Source: Prosopocoilus inquinatus
Taxonomy: Eukaryota > Arthropoda > Insecta > Coleoptera > Lucanidae
Length of the DNA stretch: 64,000 nucleotides
Assembly: GCA_036172665.1 (NCBI GenBank)
Contig: CM069872.1
Location: 52,810,101-52,874,100, forward strand
Direction of reading: 5' to 3'
Part shown: one piece after another, positions 1-11,945 of the stretch
Layout of the letters: each line of letters starts with the position of its first letter
Position numbering within the stretch: position 1 is the stretch's first letter
Notes under the pieces: model-generated
Databases searched by the model: none
What the model was told of the DNA's origin: nothing
The model's input: only the letters and a program-made list of their open reading frames with translations
Translations under genes and position numbers: made by a program

Positions 1-300
1 TAGCCCTAATTTCTGCACTTGATTAAGGATAATTTTTGCATAGCAAATGCAACATCTGATGCCCCATTTAAATATGTAAGAATCCAATCAGGAAAAAAAT
101 GCATAAAGCTATTTTCTAAGACTAGCTTAGTGTATGTGTGTCTGTGCATGTGTGTGTGAGAGGGAGAGAGAGATGAGCTCCAAATCACAATCCGGACGTT
201 TTTACAGAACGAAAGAAAACACCTACAAATGCCAAGTGTATGAAATAAAAGCCAAATTTATAAGTTTTGAATATCTATTAATTATGGTAGGTTGATGACT

Positions 301-664
301 GAGTGGCGCACCCAGAAATTTTTCGTGGAAGGGGCTTAAGGGTAACAATACTGTAACATCTGTAAGAATATATTGAGTCACTCTCTTAACACATTGTATA
401 AGGGTGCAGGCACTTCAAGCTGGGTAAAATATTGCCTCTGATCCTAAATCTTTTTACCTAACTCGGCAGTAAGTGTGGCGCAGTTAATGGGCAGTTATTT
501 ATACTTACATTTTTCGCTCTATTATGTTAGCAGGCTGGCAAAAGTCAGTTCCATAAGAAATTAATTAATTACCATTTTGCAATTCTTTAACTGCAAAATT
601 CTAATATGACTCTGGGGGGAGCTTCAGCCCCCCCCCCCCCCCCCCGGTCGTGGGTGAGCCACTG
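301..664. mobile_element. Non-autonomous DNA-transposon-like element (MITE), imperfect TIRs
   Basis: The left end reads GAGTGGCGCACCCAG and the right end is the inverse complement of CAGTGGCTCACCCAC, so the two ends form an imperfect terminal inverted repeat. On the right it is followed inward by a long C run, and on the left by a purine-rich GGAAGGGG. There is no coding capacity. Flanks TTGATGAC (292-299) and CTAATGAC (665-672) match at 6 of 8 positions, which could be a degraded 8-bp target duplication as made by hAT-type elements. The superfamily is inferred from this alone. The right-hand 130 bp also belong to the large inverted duplication described separately. Confidence 0.55.
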
Positions 665-2404
665 CTAATGACGATGATGAATACTTTTTTCATCTTATCA
701 CCATCACCATCATTATCGAGCAAGTTTCAACGTTAAGAAATTTCTACCCTTTATTTGCAGAGTTATTATAAACGACTCATTGGACATAGTAGGCGTTGAA
801 AATATGTTCGTTTCAGTCTTTTTCAGACTGTAAAATCAAAATCAAAAATCTATTTCTATCTTGCTTTGTTGGTGTTTGTCTTGCGGTGAAAATTTTGAAA
901 AACCAAGTTTACTTTAGCGGACGCAATTGCGGTATGTGCGAAGTCAATCAGGTGACGTTCGCTAATTGTATTTGAATGCTTTTACGTTACAGTGGTGACC
1001 GAGACTGTCTATTTTACTATTTAGTATCTATTAATTTAATTTAATTTTATTCTATTAAATTTTTTTCAAAGGTTATTGATCAGATAACAATTATAACAAC
1101 TGTGCAGTACGTTAATGCTCTAGATTCTAGATGAATTTGCGATGCAAAGGAATTATTGCAACGCTGCCTAAAATGAGATACATACTTGACACTGCCAAAT
1201 TTTCGAAATGTTGAATGAATAGAGTGCATCATTTCATGTCAAGTTGACACGAAGAAGGTTCAAGCAGTCACTTCCTAACTTTGTTTTTGTTTTATTATTA
1301 TTATTATTATTATTAATAACAATAGCAATTTTGTCGTGCGAGTTCCTTTTTATTCAAACCTGCCTGAAGTACGATTGCCCCACGAGTGGTGGCACTGCGT
1401 TCGGTGATGTTCTCGTGCATCGTACGCGCAACGTGTTGACGCAGCGTGGTTTCCGAATGTCAACCGAACTCGACTGTTGGTAAACTTGACGTAACTGAAG
1501 TACGACTTCCCCACGAGTGGTGGAGCTGCAAGGTGGCGTTTGACAGATGGGTAACCTCAACATCTGCGGAATTCCGATGAAACTGTAACGCACCTCTGTT
1601 GTTGATTTATTTATTTTTTCTACCGAATTATCGTAATCTCGCTTACAATTTAAATGTACCGACACATGAGGATGAGCTTAATTGAAGAGGATCTGTGTGA
1701 TTCAAATTTTTGACCTCTGTGAAGTTGGCGCCTCATTTTTCAAAAAAGTTATTTTTTATAGGAGTTCTGATAGCACCCCAAAGAGTTCTGGAGTGCTATG
1801 TCAAAATTAAAAAGAGTTCTAGCGGATTAAACATAAAAAAATGACTTTTAAAATTTGGGGTGCTAAGTTCACAAAACGGAATTTGAAAATTGGCTATAAA
1901 ATGTTAATTGTTGGAAATAATTAATTTCACCATTAAGACTTTCTCTAGAACTATTGAGGTGCTATCCAGAACTCTAAACGGAATCTCGAAATTTTGAAAT
2001 TACTATGTCCCCCTTATTCTACAAAAGATCAGAACACGAAGAAACATTTTATTTTTGGGTGCAGAGACCTATAAATGCTAAATAATTATTAGTTTAAGTA
2101 CCATACTACTCTTAAAAGAAAAGAAATTCAAATTAATTTTTTTTTTCACTTTACACTTTGACAACACTTCAATTCGAGAAACGAAAAATCGTTGGAACTT
2201 TATTACTTTTGATTTTAGCGCTTTGGTCGTTAAGAATAATCGTGAGCACTCGTGGGGTGCTACCCAGAACTCCAAGCAGAACGGAAAAATTTTCCAGAAA
2301 AATTTCCATTTTGCACTTTGACAAAATTTCATATCGAGACACGAAAAATCGCTGGAACTTTTTTACTTTTGATTTTAGCGCTTTGGTCGTTAAGAATAAT
2401 CGTG
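532..2404. repeat. Left arm of a giant inverted duplication
   Basis: This stretch is the inverse complement of 5840-7678 over almost its full length. Easily followed anchors are AGGCTGGCAAAAGTCAG at 532 against its complement ending at 7678, a (TTA)n run near 1291-1316 against (ATA)n near 6925-6954, and two CCCCACGAGTGGTGG blocks near 1378 and 1510. By eye the arms differ at a few percent of positions plus small indels, such as the C run near 628-645. Short ORFs here mirror those of the other arm and resemble no known protein. Confidence 0.9.
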
Positions 2405-2503
2405 AGCACTCGTGGGATGCTACCCAGACCTCCAAGCAGAACGGAAAAATTTTCCAGAAAAATTTCCATTTTGCACTTTGACAAAATTTCATATCGAGAC
2501 ACT
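2150..2503. repeat. Two tandem copies of a ~170-bp unit at the inner end of the left arm
   Basis: The unit runs from a TTTGCACTTTGACAA box through CGAAAAATCGCTGGAAC, TTTTAGCGCTTTGGTCG and GAGCACTCGTGGG to CAGAACGGAAAAATTTTCC. It occurs about twice here and about 1.3 times inverted at 5840-6085. Copies near 2160 and 2330 differ by a few substitutions. ORFs on both strands (about 75-140 aa) are repeat-driven and carry no recognisable domain. Confidence 0.8.
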
Positions 2504-5500
2504 TACAAATTAAAAAAAAAAACACTTCATGATAATTCTCGCCGGTATTAAAAAGAGGACAATACTCTCCTTGGTAAAATGTAATGTAAAATTTCACTTT
2601 CCAATAATCTGTATTGAATCTTTCTCTTACCTATCCTTAAGAGCTGATTTAAACCTTGACTTCCTTGTATGCGAATACTTTAAAGAAAAGGACAAACGTA
2701 ATACCACAAAATATAACCGACTTTTAGGAATTTCGGTTCTCTATTGAGAGTTTTCGATTGCGCTTTAATATAAAGTACTTAGTGCGATTTGATGAAAGGT
2801 GTAATCACAAAGTGAAAATTAGTTGCAGGCAAAAACTAAAAACAAAACTCGCGTCATAAGTTTCCATTAGCAACGACAACCTCACTTTATGTTGGGAAAA
2901 TTAATTTATACGGTAGCTTTAACTAACAGGGTTCATTCATTTTATACTTTTAGATGTTTTTAAATCAGGCATAATACGAGAATTTTTTTTTAATTTTTCT
3001 TTATTATATTTATTCGTAGATAAAATAGCGACATCTTACGATCGCTTTTCGACCTGACATTGCACAAAATTTTTCTAAAAATATATTTATTCAGTCTACA
3101 TTTCATGAATAACTTTTTATTATGTGTAAATTCCTGGTTAGGTACTTTCTGCAACGACGTGTGGTATAAATTTGCTGTAATAAAGAGGTAACAATGTTTC
3201 CCCAATGTTTCCGTTTGATATAAAAGGCTCTCATTGGTTCTAGCTGATCACGCTATTTACTTCTGTGTTCTGCCAAAAATGGCGATCAATCAGAATACTC
3301 GTGTGTATGTTCTCGAGAATTGGGGCATAACTTTGATACTGAATTTTGAAAAATACAGTGTTACCAGAATCCTTTGAGCCCCGTGTGACGTTTGGTTTGC
3401 TGCTACTTCGAACAGAAAGAAAAATCCGCCTTTTCTGCTGCTTTTTTCTCTCCCGATATATCGTTTCCTTCCATTTAATGTTTATAACTCCGATAATGAT
3501 GTAAACGAACAGAAATTTTGTGGTGTTATATTGTATTATATCTAGTGACGTAAGTTCCTTAAATGACACTGGTCATGACAGTGGTCACAATAAAAATGAC
3601 GGTCATGTCACAATGATTGGTCATTTTAAAAATGACACATAACTATAATTTTAATAAACGACTGTTATTTTTAATAAATGACTGTCAATTTTAATAAATG
3701 ACCGTCATTTTTAAAATAACAGGTTTTTAGCGTTTCAAAAAACACCACCTCTGTTATCTCAAAAGAAACCGTGTATATTTACATTATACATATTTTATTT
3801 TTTTAATTTTAGATGAAGGGAGGCCAAAACGTATAGCCCGAAATAACTTCATACAGAAAAATTTGCCATACGTAGAATTTCCAATAACTTCTTTAGTTCT
3901 TATTGTAGGTCTGCCTCTTCCTCCTTCCTTTATCATCAACTTTTTGGACGTTATATTTTTTTGCCGTCAGAAATTGGACAAATAGGAATGACTTCATTGA
4001 CATTTTTCTTAATGGCACGGTAATTTTTTTTTTTTTGCGAAATATGATTATGATTAAGAGTTCTTTTCTCTAACTAACCGTATACAACATAAGTATCCTT
4101 ACACAGGATAATTGTCAGGATAAAAAAAGAAAATAGGAAACAATTTATTCATAAAAAAAGGTATATCTAAATCAAACAACCAGAAACTAATCAGAAAATT
4201 GCAGAAATTAATTAACAAATAATTAAGTCAAGTTAAAATTAAAAAAGTATATAAATATAACTGAAACAGTTGTATCTATTTTCTTTTTTTTTTTTTTTTC
4301 AATGCATAAATCGCATCTTTTGACGTCATCTTTTTTAGCATCAACATATTGACGACTGCTGCACTTATTGCATCTTCCAAATCGTCGACCTACTAAATAA
4401 AATATGACAAATTTTAGTTAAATTTTCCCAAAATTTTCCTCATGTAAGGGTAAAAAAATTTTACGTGGTTGAAAAGAAAAAAGAATTTTCTATCATATTT
4501 TGCAAAAAAAATATCGTGCCTTTTTTAAAGCTTGTAGCAAGTCAGCTCAGATTTCAGTTGGGCTCTCAACTATCCTCTGTATAGCGCTATTTCGGCCCTA
4601 ATTGAGGTTTCAACAGCAGAAGAATAGCTCGAGAAACACCACCTCAATTAGAACGACTCGCTCGGTTTTCGCACAGTATAAGGTCAAACTCTTGGCTACA
4701 GGAGGGCACGCTTTAGGCTATAAAATATCGTGCCATTAAAGAAAAAAATGTCGATAACGTTTTCACTACTATACAGGGTAGACAAAAAAATATTGTATAC
4801 ATTCTCCAGAAAATATCGTTTTATTCCTGTACGTTTGTAAAATTTCGACAATCTAAGAGTTATTGATACAGTGCACGAATCCAAATAATCCTAAAATTCA
4901 TTGACCAAAATAATTTTTGATGTCAAAGTATTTGATCAATACACTTGAGAAAATTAAGTGACCAACTCCGTCGTTATAAAAAATTGTGTAATAGTGTAAA
5001 GCGGCTTTTAGAATGACATCGGATATGACGTCAACCCACCTGACGAAGTTGAATTAGGTTCTCTTTACTTGGAAGCACTGAAAACAGCGAAGTCGTTGTT
5101 TCAAATTGGCGTAAATTTGTCATTGACGTTCGTGGCAGTAGGTGTTTTGTTGATTTGGTTGAATTTGCTTGTTTTACATTCTCTTGCTATTACTGCTATA
5201 TTGTCAATCGTCAATTTACTATTTTACCATTAAATGTATACAAATTGTTGAACAAGAAAAATACTGTAGGTACGGATATTGAAGCAGCATAACCGTCATT
5301 TAAATAAATGGCAGTCACAGATAAGTACAAATAGACGTGTGTCCTTCAGTGTTTATATACTCATAAAAAAAGAAACAAGTTAACTATAAAACGTGAAGAA
5401 GTCTAGCCAACAATTTCAGGTACGGACACAATGAAGAAATGAACAAATTGAGACTGATATTGGGGTATTAAGTCATCAGCTTGGTATCGAATTGTATCCG

Positions 5501-5839
5501 TAGCACTGAAGGAGGACCTGAAGTGAATGCCGTCCTCCCAGAGAATTAATTCGAGCGTCTTTCGCACCCTTGCGATTGCATGGCCGGCCCCCTTACCACT
5601 TGGAATATTCTGACTTTGATAAATTTTAATGACTTTGTTTAGATAAAAGATTTTAATTGCAGTTGCTGTATGTTGTATGCCTTATCTGTAAACTGTGAGA
5701 ATTCACACTTCACAAGGTCTAACGATAAACTTTCAGGACCGAAACACTAAAATCAACCAGCTCTAGCGATTTTTCGTATTTTGATTAGAATTATTGATGA
5801 CAATGTAAGACAGATGTGTTTTGAGAATCTCGAAGAGTT
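2504..5839. other. Loop between the inverted arms, AT-rich, no recognisable gene
   Basis: About 3.3 kb of AT-rich sequence separates the two arms. No ORF here is long or domain-like. If the arms were the long terminal inverted repeats of a transposon, this is where a transposase or polymerase would sit, and none is visible. Two local features are the TGAC-rich direct repeats near 3550-3715 and a GCCCTAATTGAGG/CCTCAATTAG pair near 4600-4655 that could form a hairpin. Confidence 0.6.
3640..3715 (+). repeat. Three tandem ~23-bp units
   Basis: The unit ATTTTAATAAATGACTGTC is repeated about three times with one to three changes each. The preceding 90 bp (3560-3650) also hold many TGAC/GTCA words that pair with each other, such as AATGACGGTCATG, giving a locally self-complementary stretch. 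Confidence 0.65.
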
Positions 5840-7678
5840 CTCACGATTACCTTTCATCACCTAAGCGCTAAAATCAAAAGTAAAAAAGTTCCAGCGATTT
5901 TTCGTGTCTCGATATGAAATTTTGTCAAAGTGCAAAATGGAAATTTTTCTCGAAAATTTTTCCGTTCTGCTTGGAGTTCTGGGTAGCACCCCACGAGTGC
6001 TCACGATTATCCTTAACGACCAAAGCGCTAAAATCAAAAGTAAAAAAGTTCCAGCGATTTTTCGTTTCTCGAATTGAAGTGTTGTCAAAGCGTAAAATGA
6101 AAAAAAAAATTAATTTGAATTTCTTTTCTTTTAAGAGTAGTATGGTACTTAAACTAATAATTATTTAGCATTTATAGGTCTCTGCACCCAAAAATAAAAT
6201 GTTTCTTCGTGTTCTGATCTTTTGTAGAATAAGGGGGACATAGTAATTTCAAAATTTCGAGATTCCGTTTAGAGTTCTGGATAGCACCTCAATAGTTCTA
6301 GAGAGTCTTAATGGTGAAATTAATTATTTCCAACAATTAACATTTTATAGCCAATTTTCAAATTCCGTTTTGTGAACTTAGCACCCCAAATTTTAAAAGT
6401 CATTTTTTTATGTTTAATCCGCTAGAACTCTTTTTAATTTTGACATAGAACTCAAGAACTCTTTGGGGTGCTATCAGAACTCCTATAAAAAATCACTTTT
6501 TTGAAAAATGAGGTGCCAACTTCACAGAGGTCAAAAATTTGAATCACACGGATCCTCTTCAATTAAGCTCATCCTCATGTGTCGGTACATTTAAATTGTA
6601 AGCGAGATTACGATAATTCGGTAGAAAAAATAAATAAATCAACAACAGAGGTGCGTTACAGTTTCATCGGAATTCCGCAGATGTTGAGGTTACCCATCTG
6701 TCAAATGCCACCTTGCAGCTCCACCACTCGTGGGGAAGTCGTACTTCAGTTACATCAAGTTTACCAACAGTCGAGTTCGGTTGACATTCGGAAACCACGC
6801 TTCGTCAACACTTGCGCGTACGATGCACGAGAACATGACCGAACGCAGTGCCACCACTCGTGGGGCAATCGTACTTCAGGCAGGTTTGAATAAAAAGGAA
6901 CTCGCACGACAAAATTGCTATTGTTATTAATAATAATAATAATAATAATAATAAAACAAAAACAAAGTTAGGAAGTGACTGCTTGAACCTTCTTCGTGTC
7001 AACTTGACATGAAATGAGACACTCTATTCATTCAATATTTCGAAAATTTGGTAGTGTCAAGTATGCATCTCATTTTAGGCAGCGTTTCAATAATTCCTTT
7101 GCATCGCAAATTCATCTAGAATCTAGAGCATTAACGTACTGCACAGTTGTTATAATTGTTATCTGATCAATAACCTTTGAAAAAAATTTAATAAAATAAA
7201 ATTAAATTAAATTAATAGATACTAAATAGTAAAATAGACAGTCTCGGTCACCACTGTAACGTAAAAGCATTCAAATACAATTAGCGAACGTCACCTGATT
7301 GACTTCGCACATACCGCAATTGCGTCCGCTAAAGTAAACTTGGTTTTTCAAAATTTTCACCGCAAGACAAACACCAACAAAGCAAGATAGAAATAGATTT
7401 TTGATTTTACAGTCTGAAAAAGACTGAAACGAACATATTTTCAACGCCTACTATGTCCAATGAGTCGTTTATAACAACTCTGCAAATAAAGGGTAGAAAT
7501 TTCTTAACGTTGAAACTTGCTCGATGATGATGATGATGGTGATAAGATGAAAAAAGTATTCATCATCGTCATTAGCAGCGGCTCACCCACGACGGGGGGG
7601 TCATATTAGAACTTTGCAGTTAAAGAATTGCTAAATGGTAATTAATTAATTTCTTATGGAACTGACTTTTGCCAGCCT
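5840..7678. repeat. Right arm of the giant inverted duplication
   Basis: Inverse complement of 532-2404. The outer end (7576-7678) is a truncated copy of the right part of the MITE-like element at 301-664: GGCTCACCCACGACGGGGGGG is followed by the MITE interior and stops at GCCAGCCT. Immediately beyond, at 7679, a duplicated fragment of this same arm begins. Confidence 0.9.
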
Positions 7679-7935
7679 CTGGATAGCACCTCAATAGTTC
7701 TAGAGAAAGTCTTAATGGTGAAATTAATTATTTCCAACAATTAACATTTTATAGCCAATTTTCAAATTCCGTTTTGTGAACTTAGCACCCCAAATTTTAA
7801 AAGTCATTTTTTTATGTTTAATCCGCTAGAACTCTTTTTAATTTTGACATAGAACTCCAGAACTCTTTGGGGTGCTATCAGAACTCCAATAAAAAATCAC
7901 TTTTTTGAAAAATGGGGTGCCAACTTCACAGAGGC
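7679..7935 (+). repeat. Direct duplicate of 6277-6530 fused to the outer end of the right arm
   Basis: The block beginning CTGGATAGCACCTC and ending CAACTTCACAGAGG matches 6277-6530 in the same orientation and about 1725-1975 in inverse orientation, making a third copy. Differences are few, for example an extra AA after TCTAGAG and GGGGTG for GAGGTG. The junction at 7678/7679 joins arm interior to truncated MITE sequence, a rearrangement breakpoint. Confidence 0.85.
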
Positions 7936-9390
7936 AAATTTTTGTGTAAACCAGTACTGGATCAGGTCGTACAACGTTTACCGAACTAAGTAAAAGGTGT
8001 TCGTAGTAACTGCCGATATTTTGGGTTAGTTTTCTTTTCTTTTGTGGCTGACGACACGCGCTACAGTTTTATTGCGTTTTGAGTTCTGATTTCTTGTGTC
8101 TTATGTTGACTTTTTATGTATGTCCTGTGTTTTGCTACGACGACTAACTATTTTAAAAGCGCGAGCTTAAAGTTTCTCCTGGAAGTTTCCCGAATTTTGG
8201 CGCACGCTGCGAAACTAGGGAGGCGGCAGAAATCAGCTGTTGGGGTCTTATTCCCAGGCACCATTGGACTTTGAACCAGCCCATCCCCATCTGAGTTCTA
8301 GCTCGGGACAGCTGATAGACTTTCTCAGCGCTAACTTGCCACCGTTTTCGTTAATTAATCAGGAAGTAATGTAATTGCATTCGGGTGGTAGAAATGATGG
8401 ACAAGACTCCTTCGCTTTTCCGAGCTGCAAATATCTGAAACGGTATGTTAGAGCTTCCCCTTTCTCCTTACGTGAGTCCTTTCGGAATCCTACCTGTATT
8501 GGTAAAAATTATTCCCCGATTTTTCTTCCACGTATTAAATCCGTTCGTCTTTTGTTTCATAGTGTTCATCGGATTCTTTTATTATTTAGTTTTACTTCGT
8601 ATCGCAAGAGTTTTTTTTTTTTTAATTATTGTTTCACTTCTTCCTAAAATCAGTTGCCTCTGCATTTTCGTCTAGCTTTTTCTTTTGTTTTTACTTGTTT
8701 CTTTTCCCATTAAATTCGATCGTCTTTTGTTTCAATCAATGTTTCTGGCGAATTTTTTCAATTTCGGTTTCCTTTCACACGGTAAGGTTTTTTCCTTTTT
8801 AGTTTATTTAGTATTAAAGACGATTGTCACTTGTTTATGATATTTTGCTCGACTCCTGGATCATTTTTGCGTAATAAAATTCGAAGCGATTTTGGTTTGG
8901 AATTGCCCTTTTCGTTTCAAGATTGGTAGAACTGACCGAATTGTAATGTGCAGTTACGTGTTAGTTACGTAAATTTCAGTTCTACCAACCGCCTCTTGTT
9001 TTTGTTTTGCTTCTAATCTTTCTTTGATTGTTCTTATTTCCCATATTAAATCCAATATCTCTTATTTCATGGTTTTTATAAAATTTTTTTTTTTTTTTTA
9101 GTTTACATTTGCTTCACATCGTGAGTTCTTTTATTGTTCCGTTTCTTGTTAAAATCGATCGTCTTTTGTTTACATACATTTTGAACCGATTTTTTGTTTT
9201 TTTGTTTTTCCTCGTTTTTAGTTATCGATTTCCGCAGTTAATTCGGTCGTCTTTCGTTTCAATGTTTTGTTTCTCATATGCGAGGTTCTTTTTAAATTTA
9301 TTTGGTATTAGTCGAACATCTCTTATTTGTACATTTTGAAACAATTATTCTTTTTTGGTAATGAATTTTGAACAGATTTTGGTTTGGATC
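7936..9390. other. Non-tandem AT/T-rich region, no supported gene
   Basis: The first part (7936-8400) is moderately complex. The rest is T-rich with recurrent AAATTCGATCGTCTTTTGTTT-like words (near 8531, 8714, 9155, 9240), suggesting a very decayed repeat. A TTTTGGTTTGGAAT...AGATTGGTAGAAC block near 8891-8930 resembles 9367-9410, the entry to the following satellite. Short + strand ORFs are low-complexity F/S/L-rich translations. Confidence 0.5.
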
Positions 9391-11945
9391 GTTCTTTACT
9401 TCAGGATTGGTACAACTAACTTGAACTTGATTATAATTAGGTGCATGCAATGGGGTCTATTCCGTAGCATTGATGTGACCTTGATACGTAACAAACATCG
9501 CTATGAATCAAGTGACCTTGCAAAATCGATAATCTCTAAACAGTTTAGTAACAACTTGCAATCCGCATCGAGTGGGATCGGATATGCCCAGCTCAGTGGA
9601 GATGATTCCTTACTTCAGGATTGGTACAACGAACTTGACTTTAATTGAATGAATGTGAAGGGGTTGATTCCGTAGCATTGATGTGAACTTGATACGTAAC
9701 AATCATTGTAAATGAATCAAGTGACCTTGCAAAATCGATATTCTGTAAACAGTTTCGTAACAACTTGCAATCCGCATCGAGTGGGATCGGACATGTCCAG
9801 CTCAGTGGAGATGATTCCTTACTTCAGGGTTGGTAAAACGAACTTGACTTTAATTAAATGAATGCGATGGGGTTGATTCCGTAGCATTGATGTGAACTTG
9901 ATACGTAACAATCATCGCTATGAATCAAGTGACCTTGCAAAATCGATAATCTGTAAACAGTTTCGTAACAACTTGCAATCCGCATCGAGTGGGATCGGAC
10001 ATGTCCAGCTCAGTGGAGATGATTCCTTACTTCAGGATTGGTACAACGAACTTGACTTTAATTAGATGAATGCGATGGGGTTGATTCCGTAGCATTGATG
10101 TGAACTTGATACGTAACAATCATCGCTATGAATCAAGTGACCTTGCAAAATTGATAATCTGTAAACAGTTTCGTAACAACTTGCAATCCGCATCGAGTGG
10201 GATCGGACATGTCCAGCTCAGTGGAGATGATTCCTTACTTCAGGATTGGTACAACGAACTTGACTTTAATTGAATGAATGTGAAGGGGTTGATTCCGTAG
10301 CATTGATGTGAACTTGATACGTAACAATCATTGTAAATGAATCAAGTGACCTTGCAAAATCGATATTCTGTAAACAGTTTCGTAACAACTTGCAATCCGC
10401 ATCGAGTGGGATCGGACATGTCCAGCTCAGTGGAGATGATTCCTTACTTCAGGGTTGGTAAAACGAACTTGACTTTAATTAAATGAATGCGATGGGGTTG
10501 ATTCCGTAGCATTGATGTGAACTTGATACGTAACAATCATCGCTATGAATCAAGTGACCTTGCAAAATCGATAATCTGTAAACAGTTTCGTAACAACTTG
10601 CAATCCGCATCGAGTGGGATCGGACATGTCCAGCTCAGTGGAGATGATTCCTTACTTCAGGATTGGTACAACGAACTTGACTTTAATTAGATGAATGCGA
10701 TGGGGTTGATTCCGTAGCATTGATGTGAACTTGATACGTAACAATCATCGCTATGAATCAAGTGACCTTGCAAAATTGATAATCTGTAAACAGTTTCGTA
10801 ACAACTTGCAATCCGCATCGAGTGGGATCGGACATGTCCAGCTCAGTGGAGATGATTCCTTACTTCAGGATTGGTACAAGGAACTTGACTTTAATTAAAT
10901 GAATGCGATGGGGTTGATTCCGTAGCATTGATGTGACCTTGATAAGTAACAATCATCGCTATGAATCAAGTGACCTTGCAAAATCGATAATCTGTAAACA
11001 GTTTCGTAACAACTTGCAATCCGCATCGAGTGGGATCGGACATGTCCAGCTCAGTGGAGATGATTCCTTACTTCAGGATTGGTACAACGAACTTGACTTT
11101 AATTAGATGAATGCAATGGGGTTTATTCCGTAGCATTGATGTGAACTTGATACGTAACAATCATCGCTATGAATCAAGTAACCTTGCAAACTCGATAAAC
11201 TGTAAACAGTTTCGTAACAACTTGCAATCCGCATCGAGTGGGATCGGACATGTCCAGCTCAGTGGAGATGATTCCTTACTTCAGGATTGGTACAACGAAC
11301 TTGACTTTAATTGAATGAATGTGAAGGGGTTGATTCCGTAGCATTGATGTGAACTTGATACGTAACAATCATTGTAAATGAATCAAGTGACCTTGCAAAA
11401 TCGATATTCTGTAAACAGTTTCGTAACAACTTGCAATCCGCATCGAGTGGGATCGGACATGTCCAGCTCAGTGGAGATGATTCCTTACTTCAGGGTTGGT
11501 AAAACGAACTTGACTTTAATTAAATGAATGCGATGGGGTTGATTCCGTAGCATTAATGTGAACTTGATACGTAACAATCATCGCTATGAATCAAGTGACC
11601 TTGCAAAATCGATATTCTGTAAACAGTTTAGTAACAACTTGCAATCCGTATCGAGTGGGATCGGACATGTCCAGCTCAGTGGAGATGATTCCTTACTTCA
11701 GGATTGGTACAACGAACTTGATTATAATTAGATGAATGCAACGGGGTCTATTTCGTAGCATTGATGTGACCTTGATACGTAACAAACATCGCTATGAATC
11801 AAGTGACCTTGCAAAATCGATATTCTGTAAACAGTTTAGTAACAACTTGCCATCCGCATCGAGTTTGATCGGATATGTCCAGCTCAGTGGAGATGGTCGT
11901 GGCCGAGAGACTTTGCTAACAGGTGGCCAAATCTGGAGGTCTTAA
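9391..11945 (+). repeat. 208-bp satellite array, about 12 units
   Basis: The landmark GATGATTCCTTACTTCAGG recurs at 9601, 9810, 10018, 10226, 10435, 10643, 10851, 11059, 11267, 11476 and 11684, giving spacings of 208 or 209 bp. The last unit (near 11890) is truncated at GAGATGGTCG. The 209-bp variant carries ATTGTAAATGAATC in place of ATCGCTATGAATC and recurs every third unit in part of the array. ORFs of 67-97 aa are by-products of the repeat. Confidence 0.95.

Noticed and set aside
532..7678. Polinton/Maverick or other long-TIR transposon
   Set aside because: No integrase, polymerase or transposase in the loop, length far below the usual 15-20 kb, and the outer boundary lies within another element.
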